DNA of 64,000 nucleotides from Sphingobacteriales bacterium (GTDB lineage: Bacteria; Bacteroidota; Bacteroidia; Chitinophagales; JADIYW01). Positions within the stretch are counted from its first letter, which is position 1; every line of letters begins with the position of its first letter. Below, piece after piece: positions 17,332 through 24,970 of the stretch. The stretch is from assembly GCA_016719635.1 (NCBI GenBank), contig JADJYT010000001.1, positions 682,001 through 746,000 on the forward strand, in the 5' to 3' direction. The position numbers were made by a program, and so were the translations under genes. The notes under the pieces are model-generated. The model was given only the letters and a program-made list of their open reading frames with translations. It had not been told where the DNA came from and did not search any database.

Positions 17332-18930
17332 ATGAGTGTCATAAAATCTAAAGTCAATACCAATTCAGCCGCTTACAAAGAGAATTATCAGAAGATGCTG
17401 GTGAAGATTGAAGAGTTGAATAAGCACCTAAAACAATCCTTGTATCAGGGAGAAGAAAAACATCTTGCTAAGGCAAAATCTCAAGGCAAATTTCTGGCAC
17501 GCGAACGCATAGAACTCGTACTCGATCAGGACTCCCCTTTTTTAGAACTTTTGCCATTGGCTGGATTGGGTGTTAAAGGTGGTTTTGGAACAGGCGGTAC
17601 CATGGTAGCCGGCATTGGGTTCGTTTCAGGCAAAATGTGTCTGATTACAGCCAATGTGGGCACCAATAAAGGCGGTGCCATTGATATCGCTACCTTGAAA
17701 AAAGCCTTGCGCATCAACGAAATCGGGAATGAGAACAACCTGCCATCCATCAACCTCGTGGAAAGTGCGGGTGCCAACTTACCCGATCAGGCGCAGGTAT
17801 TCAATTTAGGTGGCAATAATTTTAAAGAAATCACCCGCCGTTCTAAGAAAGGCATTCCAACCATTTCTATTGTATTTGGCAATTCCACTGCCGGCGGTGC
17901 CTATATTCCGGGCATGTCCGATTATACCATCTTCATTAAAGGAAAAGCAAAAGTATTTTTAGCAGGACCTCCACTGGTAAAAATGGCAACCAATGAAATT
18001 GTAGACGATGAAACCTTAGGCGGCGCAGAAATGCACTCCAAAATTTCAGGTGTATCCGATTACCTGGCACAGGACGAACTCGACGGCATCCGAATTGCAC
18101 GTGAACTAATGGCAAATCTGGATGTAAAACATGACACAAAAAACACAGGCGTTTACAAAGAACCTAACTATTCCATTGACGAGTTACTTGGCATTGTTTC
18201 AGTAGATACAAAAGTGCCGTTTGATTGCCGTGAAGTGATTGCCCGTTTAGTAGATGGCTCTGAGTTTCATGAATTCAAGAAAGAATACGGCACTACCTTA
18301 ATCTGTGGCTATGCCAAAATACACGGTTATCCGATTGCTATTATAGGTAATAATGGTGTGCTCTTTAATGACTCCTCTAACAAAGGCGCACATTTTATCC
18401 AGTTGTGCAACATGAACAACACACCTATTTTATTCCTGCAAAATATCACCGGATTTATGGTGGGTAAAGAATACGAACAAAACGGAATGATCAAAGACGG
18501 AGCGAAAATGATAAACGCTGTCTCCAACTCTGAAGTGCCGATGTTCACCCTGATGATGGGTGCTTCTTACGGTGCGGGCAACTATGCGATGTGCGGCCGC
18601 GCCTACAATCCGCGTTTCCTGTTCTCCTACCCGAACAGCATGATTGCAGTCATGGGTTCTGAACAATTGGCCGGTGTGATGCAGATGGTGAGCCGTGAAG
18701 CCGCCATCAAAAGCGGACAGCAATTCGATGAAGCGCAGGCAGCGCAGATGAAAGAATTCATGAAAGCGGAAATTGAAAAACAAAGCAATGCATTCTTCGC
18801 TACCGGTCAGCTCTGGGATGACGGCATCATCGACCCGAGAGATACTCGTCATGTGTTCGGACTGGTCTTAGCCTTAACCTATATGAATGAAGTGAAAGGC
18901 ACGAATGCCTGGGGAGTTTACCGCATGTAA
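17332..18930 (+). CDS. Acyl-CoA carboxylase carboxyltransferase (beta) subunit, MCC/GCC type
   Basis: A 532-residue carboxyltransferase that moves CO2 from biotin to a branched enoyl-CoA or related acyl-CoA; works with the alpha subunit encoded at 19397-21415. Conserved crotonase-fold blocks are present: ERIELVLDQDSPFLE, STAGGAYIPGMSDYTIF, FLAGPPLVKMA, LGGAEMH and GASYGAGNYAMCGRAY, GSEQLAGVM. Length and motifs fit methylcrotonyl-CoA or geranyl-CoA carboxylase beta, but FLAGPPLVKMATNE is unlike the FLGGPPLVKAATGE I know from classical methylcrotonyl-CoA carboxylases, so the substrate is unresolved. It is the first gene of the operon, directly downstream of the operator-like sites. Confidence 0.9.
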   Translation: MSVIKSKVNTNSAAYKENYQKMLVKIEELNKHLKQSLYQGEEKHLAKAKSQGKFLARERIELVLDQDSPFLELLPLAGLGVKGGFGTGGTMVAGIGFVSGKMCLITANVGTNKGGAIDIATLKKALRINEIGNENNLPSINLVESAGANLPDQAQVFNLGGNNFKEITRRSKKGIPTISIVFGNSTAGGAYIPGMSDYTIFIKGKAKVFLAGPPLVKMATNEIVDDETLGGAEMHSKISGVSDYLAQDELDGIRIARELMANLDVKHDTKNTGVYKEPNYSIDELLGIVSVDTKVPFDCREVIARLVDGSEFHEFKKEYGTTLICGYAKIHGYPIAIIGNNGVLFNDSSNKGAHFIQLCNMNNTPILFLQNITGFMVGKEYEQNGMIKDGAKMINAVSNSEVPMFTLMMGASYGAGNYAMCGRAYNPRFLFSYPNSMIAVMGSEQLAGVMQMVSREAAIKSGQQFDEAQAAQMKEFMKAEIEKQSNAFFATGQLWDDGIIDPRDTRHVFGLVLALTYMNEVKGTNAWGVYRM

Positions 18931-18934
18931 TTAC

Positions 18935-18962
18935 GATTTCAGATTTATGAATTAAGATTTAA
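18935..18962 (+). repeat. Degenerate 7-bp tandem array, left of four-helix ORF 1
   Basis: Four consecutive heptamers: GATTTCA, GATTTAT, GAATTAA, GATTTAA. The same heptamers occur in the opposite orientation to the right of the ORF (19333-19390). Confidence 0.6.
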
Positions 18963-18970
18963 ACAGCAGC

Positions 18971-19330
18971 ATGAATTCGACTGAATTAAAAGATAGAACT
19001 AAGAAATTTGCAGTGAATACTATAAAATTCACAGATGGAATTAAGCCAACTTATGCAAATGTTGTAATAATTAAACAAGTTATTAGATCGGCAACTTCTG
19101 TTGGTGCAAATTACAGGGCTGCATTACGCGGAAAATCTAATCCTGATTTCGTAAACAAAATAAATATTATTCAAGAAGAAGCTGATGAATCAATTTATTG
19201 GTTTGAACTATTAGAAGAAACAAATACACAATTAAAAGGAATTGATGAATTGATAAAGGAAGCTAATGAATTAACTGCAATATTTTCTGCAATTCTAAAA
19301 ACACTTAAATTTAAAAATAACAAAAAATAA
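18971..19330 (+). CDS. Four-helix-bundle protein (S23/IVP family), copy 1
   Basis: A 119-residue all-helical protein with the family hallmark IRSATSVGANYRAA and a Glu-rich helix (IIQEEADESIYWFELLEET). The family was first seen in 23S rRNA intervening sequences; free-standing copies are common in Bacteroidota and their function is unknown. The ORF is visibly richer in A/T than the carboxylase genes on either side. It is flanked by 7-bp arrays in opposite orientations, so it looks like an insertion between the beta and alpha carboxylase genes. A second, divergent member sits at 24566-24922. Confidence 0.85.
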   Translation: MNSTELKDRTKKFAVNTIKFTDGIKPTYANVVIIKQVIRSATSVGANYRAALRGKSNPDFVNKINIIQEEADESIYWFELLEETNTQLKGIDELIKEANELTAIFSAILKTLKFKNNKK

Positions 19331-19332
19331 TT

Positions 19333-19390
19333 TGAATTCTGAATTCATAAATCATGAGTAAAACAAATCTGAATTCTGAAATCATAAATC
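19333..19390 (-). repeat. Degenerate 7-bp tandem arrays, right of four-helix ORF 1
   Basis: On the plus strand the units are TGAATTC, TGAATTC, ATAAATC (19333-19353), then ATGAGTAAA, then ACAAATC, TGAATTC, TGAAATC, ATAAATC (19363-19390). These are the reverse complements of the GATTTAT/GAATTCA-type units on the left. The ATGAGTAAAA inside (19354) duplicates the true start of the downstream gene (19397). Confidence 0.6.
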
Positions 19391-19396
19391 ATAAAT

Positions 19397-21415
19397 ATGA
19401 GTAAAATAACCAAACTACTAGTAGCGAACCGCGGTGAAATTGCGGTGCGTATATTCAAAAGCTGCAAAGAAATGGGCATCGCCACCGTGGCTGTTTTTTC
19501 AGATGCAGATGAACATGCGCTATTTGTAAAGCTGGCAGATGAAGCGGTGCGCATTGGCGGCAAACAACCTGCCGAGTCGTATTTGGTCATGGATAAAATC
19601 ATCGATGCTGCGAAACGAACCTGTGCCAATGCCATCCATCCGGGCTATGGTTTCTTATCTGAACGCACGGAATTTGCCAAACGCTGCAACGACGAAGGCA
19701 TCATCTGGGTCGGACCGCATCCGCAGGCGATTGAAGTGATGGGCTCCAAAATCGGCGCCAAGAAAATCATGCAGTCGCACAATGTGCCTACCATTCCGGG
19801 TTATCAGGGCGACGACCAGAGCGAAGCCACTATTAAAGCAAAAGCCATAGAAATCGGATTTCCCGTGTTGCTGAAAGCCAGTGCAGGCGGCGGCGGAAAA
19901 GGGATGCGTATCGTGCGTCAGGAAAGCGAACTCGACAAAGCCATCAACGAAGCAAAATCAGAGGCCTTATCCGGTTTTGGTGATGATACCTTATTGATTG
20001 AAAAATATTTCGACACGTCACGCCATGTGGAGTTTCAGATTTTCGGTGATAAACACGGCAACGCGATTCATTTATTTGAACGCGAGTGCAGCATTCAGCG
20101 CCGGTATCAGAAAGTGGTGGAAGAAAGTCCTTCACCGTTTATCACGGAAGAAACGCGACAAAAAATGGGCGATGCTGCAGTTGCGGCGTGCAAAGCCATC
20201 CAATACGACAATGCCGGAACCGTAGAGTTTATTGTAGCTCCCGACCAGTCCTTCTATTTCCTGGAAGTCAATACACGCTTACAGGTGGAACATCCAATTA
20301 CGGAAGAAGTGACCGGTTTGGATTTGGTGCGTCTGCAAATTGAAGTAGCTGCGGGCAACTCTATTCCGTTCAAACAGGAAGACGTACAACAATGCGGACA
20401 TTCCATTGAAGTGCGTTTTTATGCGGAAGATCCGGCCAATAATTTCATGCCGGTGAATGGGAAAATCCTGGACTGGATTCCAGCTAATTCAGAAGGTTTG
20501 CGTTATGATACGGGTATTGAAAGCGGCTCTGAAATTTCCACGTACTACGACCCTATGATTGCTAAAGTAATTGGTTCGGGTAAAAACAGAAACGAAGCCA
20601 TCAATCGTTTAAAGAAATGCTTACAGGAAACGGTTTGTACAGGTTTCACTACCAATAAAAACTTCCTGATTGCCATTTTAGAGAATGAACATTTTCAGAA
20701 AGGCGAATTTGACACCCACTTTTTAGATAAGGTATTCAAATACGAAGGAGAAAAATATCCGCAGGAAACGCTGGATATCCTGACCTGTGCATTGATTCAC
20801 TATAGATTCCTGCAACGTCAGCAGGAACGAACCGTGGCACAAGGTGTTCCGGCAGGCTGGAGAAACAATGCGTATCAGCCTCAAAAGGAAACCTACTCCT
20901 TCCACGGATTTGAATTCCCGATTACATATATCAGCAACAACAACGAACTGCAGATTTCTTTTGCCGATAAAGAATTTACATCTATTTATCATAACGCAAA
21001 TGAGCGCCGTCATTCCGAGCCGCCAACTGGCGGATCGGAATCTCATCCTGTTTGGCACACCCTCGAAATAAACGGCATCCGTCGTAACTTCTTCATTTCC
21101 AAAAACGGACATCAGTACTTCATACAGTCCGCGCAACTCGGACAAATCGTATTGAATATCGTGGACCGTTTCCCGAATCCGAATGAGGAAGTCGTGAAAG
21201 GCGGTTACATCGCTCCTATGCCGGGTGAAATCACATTAGTATTGGTAAAACCGGGCGATGCGGTAAAATCAGGCGATGCCTTATTGAAAATGATTTCTAT
21301 GAAAATGGAAAGCACCATAGAAGCCCATACCGACGGCGAAGTGGAAGAAGTATATGTAACGGATAAACAGTTTTTGGAAGCGGGAACGTTGTTGTTGAAG
21401 ATGAAGGAAGAGTAA
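19397..21415 (+). CDS. Acyl-CoA carboxylase biotin carboxylase/BCCP (alpha) subunit
   Basis: A 672-residue alpha subunit: biotin carboxylase domain (VANRGEIAVRIF; ATP-grasp KASAGGGGKGMRIV near 155-168; EVNTRLQVEHP), a linker/BT region, and a C-terminal biotinyl domain with ISMKMEST, Lys636 being the biotin site. It carboxylates biotin for the beta subunit at 17332-18930. Oddity: residues about 535-550 (NERRHSEPPTGGSESHPVWH) are encoded by a 30-base perfect palindrome at 21012-21041 that looks like an in-frame repeat insertion within the linker region. The start is the second of two duplicated ATGAGTAAAA sequences. Confidence 0.93.
   Translation: MSKITKLLVANRGEIAVRIFKSCKEMGIATVAVFSDADEHALFVKLADEAVRIGGKQPAESYLVMDKIIDAAKRTCANAIHPGYGFLSERTEFAKRCNDEGIIWVGPHPQAIEVMGSKIGAKKIMQSHNVPTIPGYQGDDQSEATIKAKAIEIGFPVLLKASAGGGGKGMRIVRQESELDKAINEAKSEALSGFGDDTLLIEKYFDTSRHVEFQIFGDKHGNAIHLFERECSIQRRYQKVVEESPSPFITEETRQKMGDAAVAACKAIQYDNAGTVEFIVAPDQSFYFLEVNTRLQVEHPITEEVTGLDLVRLQIEVAAGNSIPFKQEDVQQCGHSIEVRFYAEDPANNFMPVNGKILDWIPANSEGLRYDTGIESGSEISTYYDPMIAKVIGSGKNRNEAINRLKKCLQETVCTGFTTNKNFLIAILENEHFQKGEFDTHFLDKVFKYEGEKYPQETLDILTCALIHYRFLQRQQERTVAQGVPAGWRNNAYQPQKETYSFHGFEFPITYISNNNELQISFADKEFTSIYHNANERRHSEPPTGGSESHPVWHTLEINGIRRNFFISKNGHQYFIQSAQLGQIVLNIVDRFPNPNEEVVKGGYIAPMPGEITLVLVKPGDAVKSGDALLKMISMKMESTIEAHTDGEVEEVYVTDKQFLEAGTLLLKMKEE
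21012..21041. repeat. In-frame palindromic insertion inside the carboxylase alpha gene
   Basis: ATTCCGA g CCGCC AACT GGCGG a TCGGAAT: two perfect nested arms, preceded by CGTC and followed by CTCATCCTG. Its length is a multiple of three, so the frame is kept. The core CCGCCAACTGGCGG resembles a spacer palindrome at 33144-33157. Confidence 0.6.
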
Positions 21416-21461
21416 TGTAAAAATGTAACAATGTAGCAATGAAATAATGGAATAATGCAAG
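21414..21461 (+). repeat. 8-bp tandem array leading into the AbiC-like ORF
   Basis: Six consecutive octamers: AATGTAAA, AATGTAAC, AATGTAGC, AATGAAAT, AATGGAAT, AATGCAAG. The array begins inside the preceding gene's stop codon, and the last unit contains the start codon of the next ORF (21455). Confidence 0.65.
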
Positions 21462-22243
21462 AAGAAAAAAATAAAATATCTTTAAACGACAAAATTGTAA
21501 ATTTTGTTTCTAATAATATCGTTTGGGTATTTCTAGGATTTATTGTTATTGTAATCATTCTTCCAAGATTATTTATAAAAGACTCTCCTTTAGGAATTTT
21601 TAATGGCTTAAAAGCAAATGAAATAGGTGATGCAATTGGAGGAATGACAGCACCTATTATTGGCTTATTTTCATCATTCTTAGTTTATATTGCATTTAGA
21701 GAACAAGTAATTGCAAATAGAATGTTAAAAGAACAAAACATACATAATACAATAGACAGACACTTAAAAATAATAGAAAACATAAGACACGACATCCAAT
21801 CTTTTAAAATAAATATAAATCCATCTGTTTATAACAAAGCCACTTACTTAAGAGGGATTGAATCAATTGAACATATATTCACTCTACTCAATCCAGGTGG
21901 CTTTATGAAAGCAGATATTTATCTAAGAAAACACTATGAAGATATTATTCGAACTTATTTACTTTCATTAAGAATAATTCAGGACATTAAGGAACTAGAC
22001 TCAAACATAAACGAAAAGATATTACTCTTAAATAAACTAACATTCTTAAAAACGAACAACCTTTCTGAAATTGAAATTATACAAAATTTCAAAAAAGGTA
22101 CTTTTGGAGAAGATGAATATAAACTAAAAGTTTTCATCAAAGACAACTTACTTAAAATTTTAAATGAATTCAATGACGAATACAATAAAACATACAATTT
22201 ATATATAACAAAACTTATCAACCCATTACCTAAAATAAATTAA
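21455..22243 (+). CDS. AT-rich membrane protein resembling the putative AbiC phage-abortive-infection family
   Basis: A 262-residue protein with two N-terminal membrane helices (IVWVFLGFIVIVIILPRLF and APIIGLFSSFLVYIAF), the loop between them reading NEIGDAIGGMTAP, then FREQVIANRMLKEQ and a long Lys/Asn/Ile-rich helical cytosolic part. The GD-IGG-PI...YIAFREQ pattern recalls the putative phage abortive infection (putAbiC) family. This is a memory-based resemblance, not a search result. The ORF is clearly more A/T-rich than the genes around it and has no obvious role in acyl-CoA metabolism, so it is probably transferred cargo. Confidence 0.6.
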   Translation: MQEEKNKISLNDKIVNFVSNNIVWVFLGFIVIVIILPRLFIKDSPLGIFNGLKANEIGDAIGGMTAPIIGLFSSFLVYIAFREQVIANRMLKEQNIHNTIDRHLKIIENIRHDIQSFKININPSVYNKATYLRGIESIEHIFTLLNPGGFMKADIYLRKHYEDIIRTYLLSLRIIQDIKELDSNINEKILLLNKLTFLKTNNLSEIEIIQNFKKGTFGEDEYKLKVFIKDNLLKILNEFNDEYNKTYNLYITKLINPLPKIN

Positions 22244-22256
22244 AAAGACATAACCC

Positions 22257-23081
22257 ATGCTATACACACAACAAGACATCAGTAATTTCTCCGAACAATC
22301 TTTCGCGTATCTGATTGTGGAAGAAAAGGACAATGTGCTCAGCATCACGCTCAATCGTCCGGATAAACGCAATGCCTTTCATATGCCATTGGCGAATGAA
22401 TTGGCTTATGCCCTCGCCTACGCGCATTACAACAATGCCATCTGGGCGGTCGTGCTGAAAGCCAACGGACCGACGTTTTGTGCTGGTGCGGATTTAAAGG
22501 CCTTCGGCGGAGCGGATACCACCGAAAAGCCATCCACGATTCCCATGCCTAAAGATATGGTAAAACTGGGCGATGAATTCAACGGTCTGCACAAGCCCTG
22601 CATCGCACAGGTACATGCAGATGTGTACGCCGGCGGCTTCCTGATGATTGGCGGTGCTACACATGTCGTCGCTGTGGAAGAGGCGAAATTCGGCTTGCCT
22701 GAAGTGAAACGCGGTATTTTCCCGTTTCAGGTCATGGCTACGTTGGAACCCTTAATGTCCGCACGGCAATTGCTGGATTTATGTCTGCGCGCCAAAACAC
22801 TGACGGCTCAGGAAGCAAAAGAAATTGGTCTGGTTTCTGCCGTGGTGAAAGCAGATGAATTGGAAGTTACGGTACAACAACTCGTGGAAGACATAAAAGA
22901 ACAATCACCTACGGCAATACGCTTGGGGTTGAAAGCCTTTCATGAAATGAAATCCCTGAAAGCAGATGAGAAACACAAATACCTGCACGCCATGCTGATG
23001 CAATGCCTGAGCAGCAAAGATGCAGCGGAAGGATTGGCTGCGTTTAAGGAAAAAAGAAAAGCGAGTTGGACTGGAAATTAA
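22257..23081 (+). CDS. Enoyl-CoA hydratase/isomerase family protein (LiuC/AtuE-like)
   Basis: A 274-residue crotonase-fold enzyme, expected to hydrate the carboxylated glutaconyl-CoA-type product of the carboxylase. The oxyanion-hole segment CAGADLKAFGG and the block AKFGLPEVKRGIFPF (second catalytic Glu in LPEVKRG) are present. The first catalytic Glu of classical hydratases, in the GGGxE turn, is absent: the turn reads AGGFLMIGGA. As I recall them, LiuC and AtuE also lack that Glu, which fits a methylglutaconyl- or isohexenylglutaconyl-CoA hydratase. The substrate is inferred from context. Confidence 0.85.
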   Translation: MLYTQQDISNFSEQSFAYLIVEEKDNVLSITLNRPDKRNAFHMPLANELAYALAYAHYNNAIWAVVLKANGPTFCAGADLKAFGGADTTEKPSTIPMPKDMVKLGDEFNGLHKPCIAQVHADVYAGGFLMIGGATHVVAVEEAKFGLPEVKRGIFPFQVMATLEPLMSARQLLDLCLRAKTLTAQEAKEIGLVSAVVKADELEVTVQQLVEDIKEQSPTAIRLGLKAFHEMKSLKADEKHKYLHAMLMQCLSSKDAAEGLAAFKEKRKASWTGN

Positions 23082-23091
23082 TCAATTAGAA

Positions 23092-23152
23092 GATGTACCA
23101 ATGTACCGATTAAGTTCATTGTTACATCGTTACATCGTTAAATTAGTACATT
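23092..23152. repeat. Opposing 8-bp arrays without an ORF between them
   Basis: Plus-oriented units GATGTACC, AATGTACC, GATTAAGT (23092-23115) run into reversed units ending GTTACATC, GTTACATC, GTTAAATT, AGTACATT (23121-23152), immediately before the ATG of the AtuA-like gene. This is the same arrangement as around four-helix ORF 2 but with no ORF inside. Confidence 0.6.
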
Positions 23153-24541
23153 ATGAAGACAATCAGAATAGCAGGCGCACAGGGTTTCTACGGAGACTCT
23201 CCTTTAGGCGCCATACAGATAGCCATGCAGGGAGAAGCGGATTACCTGATGCACGATGCATTGGCGGAACTGACACTTTCCATCCTGCAGAAAGACAAAA
23301 TCAAGGACCCAACCATGGGTTATGCGCGCGACATAGAAGTGCATGCGAGAACCTTGTATCCGATTGCTTTTTCAAAAGGCATCAAAATCGTGACCAACAG
23401 CGGCGGTCTCAATCCGGAAAGCGCCGCACAGAAAGTGAAAGCGATTCTGGAAAAGTCAGGCATCAAAGGCATTAAGATTGCCACCATCACCGGCGACGAC
23501 TGCGTCACCCGTTTGGATGAATTTAAGGAGAAAGGCTTATTGCTGGAAAATCTGGATTCGAATGAGCCCTATCCTGCAAAATATCCCGTTACCCATGCGA
23601 ATGTATACACCGGCGCGCAAGCCGTGAAAGACGCCCTGGATCAGGGTGCGAATTTAATCCTTGCCGGCCGTGTAGCGGATCCGTGTTTAGCACTCGGCAT
23701 CATGGCGCACGAATATGGCTGGAAGATTGACGATGCTTCCACGCAGGAAGACTGGGACCGACTGGCATTCGGGATTACTATCGGACATATTTTAGAATGC
23801 GGCGGACAAGCCAGCGGCGGCAACGCCTACTCCGAATGGCCTATGAATTATAGTGTTTCCGACTTAGGCTATCCGATTGCACATGTCAACGAAGATTGTA
23901 CGGCCATTTTAACCAAAGCGCAGCATACCGGTGGAAAAGTTTCCAGAAATACGATTCGTGAGCAGCTTGTATATGAAATTCACGACCCGACGAATTATAT
24001 CACACCGGATGTGGTGGTGGATTTATCCAATATCAAACTGGAAGATGTGGAAGAAAATCGCGTGAGTCTTTCCGGCATCAAAGGTAAACCGCGTCCGGAA
24101 AAACTGAAACTTGTGATGGGACAGCACGAAGGATTTGTCACCGAACAATTCTTCTTCTTCTCCTACCCTTTCGCATATGATAAGGTTCAGATGTTCATCA
24201 AAGCGGTGAAAGAAACCTGGGCGAAACTGCCGGTGCAAATTCTCGAATCGCGTTTTAATATCATTGGCGTGAATGGCTTGCATGAAGATGCAGTGGATAT
24301 TCCGGCGGCTGAAGAACTGAATCAGCGCAGTGAACTCGGTTTGCGCATCGCCTTAAAACACAAGGATGACCGCACCGGAAAAACCGCCATTGCAGGTATC
24401 ACCTGTTTAGGATTGAACGGTCCTCCGGGTGTGATTTCCGTGCCGGGCTGGGGCAACATGAACCGTGCCATGCTGAGCTTATGGCCGACACTCATACCAA
24501 GGGAATTGATAAAACAGGAGATTAATTTTATAACTGTATAA
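23153..24541 (+). CDS. AtuA-like DUF1446 protein (acyclic terpene utilisation family)
   Basis: A 462-residue DUF1446 protein starting KTIRIAGAQGFYGDSPLGA and containing YLMHDALAELTLSI, TNSGGLNPE, ATITGDDC, LAGRVADPCLA and CGGQASGGN, which define the AtuA family. In Pseudomonas AtuA is required for citronellol/geraniol growth, but its biochemical reaction is not established. It lacks the C-terminal domain of about 100 residues found in long AtuA proteins; that domain is encoded separately at 24971-25291. No signal peptide; cytosolic. Confidence 0.88.
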   Translation: MKTIRIAGAQGFYGDSPLGAIQIAMQGEADYLMHDALAELTLSILQKDKIKDPTMGYARDIEVHARTLYPIAFSKGIKIVTNSGGLNPESAAQKVKAILEKSGIKGIKIATITGDDCVTRLDEFKEKGLLLENLDSNEPYPAKYPVTHANVYTGAQAVKDALDQGANLILAGRVADPCLALGIMAHEYGWKIDDASTQEDWDRLAFGITIGHILECGGQASGGNAYSEWPMNYSVSDLGYPIAHVNEDCTAILTKAQHTGGKVSRNTIREQLVYEIHDPTNYITPDVVVDLSNIKLEDVEENRVSLSGIKGKPRPEKLKLVMGQHEGFVTEQFFFFSYPFAYDKVQMFIKAVKETWAKLPVQILESRFNIIGVNGLHEDAVDIPAAEELNQRSELGLRIALKHKDDRTGKTAIAGITCLGLNGPPGVISVPGWGNMNRAMLSLWPTLIPRELIKQEINFITV

Positions 24542-24572
24542 ATGTAGTAATGTAACGATGTACCAATGAAAA
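24541..24572 (+). repeat. 8-bp tandem array, left of four-helix ORF 2
   Basis: AATGTAGT, AATGTAAC, GATGTACC, AATGAAAA. The array starts in the stop codon of the AtuA-like gene, and the ATG of the four-helix ORF lies in the last unit. Confidence 0.65.
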
Positions 24573-24922
24573 GTAAAACAAAAGAGAATATCATCCTTAA
24601 GCTAACTTTTGAATTTTCATTAGCAATCATTGAATTTGCAGAAACATTAGAATCAAATCGAAGATTTGTAATTGCAAATCAGATTTTAAAATCTGGAACT
24701 TCTATTGGTGCAAATGTCAGAGAAGCTCAAAATGCAGAAAGCAAGGCTGACTTTATACATAAGATTAAAATAGCGATCAAAGAAGTGGAAGAAACAGAAT
24801 ACTGGTTAGAACTCTGTCATTTTTCAAAGAATTATCCGGATACGGATGAATTACAATCAAAATTAAAATCTATCAAATTAATCCTCGCCAAAATTATTAC
24901 AACATCAAAAAACAAGCAATAA
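24566..24922 (+). CDS. Four-helix-bundle protein (S23/IVP family), copy 2
   Basis: A 118-residue helical protein with ILKSGTSIGANVREAQNAES and a Glu-rich helix (IKEVEETEYWLELC), the family signature. It is well diverged from copy 1 at 18971-19330, so the two are not a recent duplication within this operon. It lies between the two parts of AtuA and is bracketed by 8-bp arrays in opposite orientations. Function unknown; a passenger or a component of a small mobile element is inferred. Confidence 0.85.
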   Translation: MKSKTKENIILKLTFEFSLAIIEFAETLESNRRFVIANQILKSGTSIGANVREAQNAESKADFIHKIKIAIKEVEETEYWLELCHFSKNYPDTDELQSKLKSIKLILAKIITTSKNKQ

Positions 24923-24969
24923 AGTACCATTGTTACATCGGTACATTTTCAAATTGGTAAATTACACAT
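24923..24969 (-). repeat. 8-bp tandem array, right of four-helix ORF 2, inverted
   Basis: Plus-strand units GTACCATT, GTTACATC, GGTACATT, TTCAAATT, GGTAAATT and a partial ACACATT: reverse complements of the AATGTAAC/GATGTACC family on the left. The array ends two bases before the next gene's ATG. Confidence 0.65.
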
Positions 24970-24970
24970 T

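Noticed and set aside
18971..24922. Four-helix ORFs as Avd-like accessory genes of a diversity-generating retroelement
   Set aside because: No reverse transcriptase, template repeat or variable repeat was found anywhere in the window.
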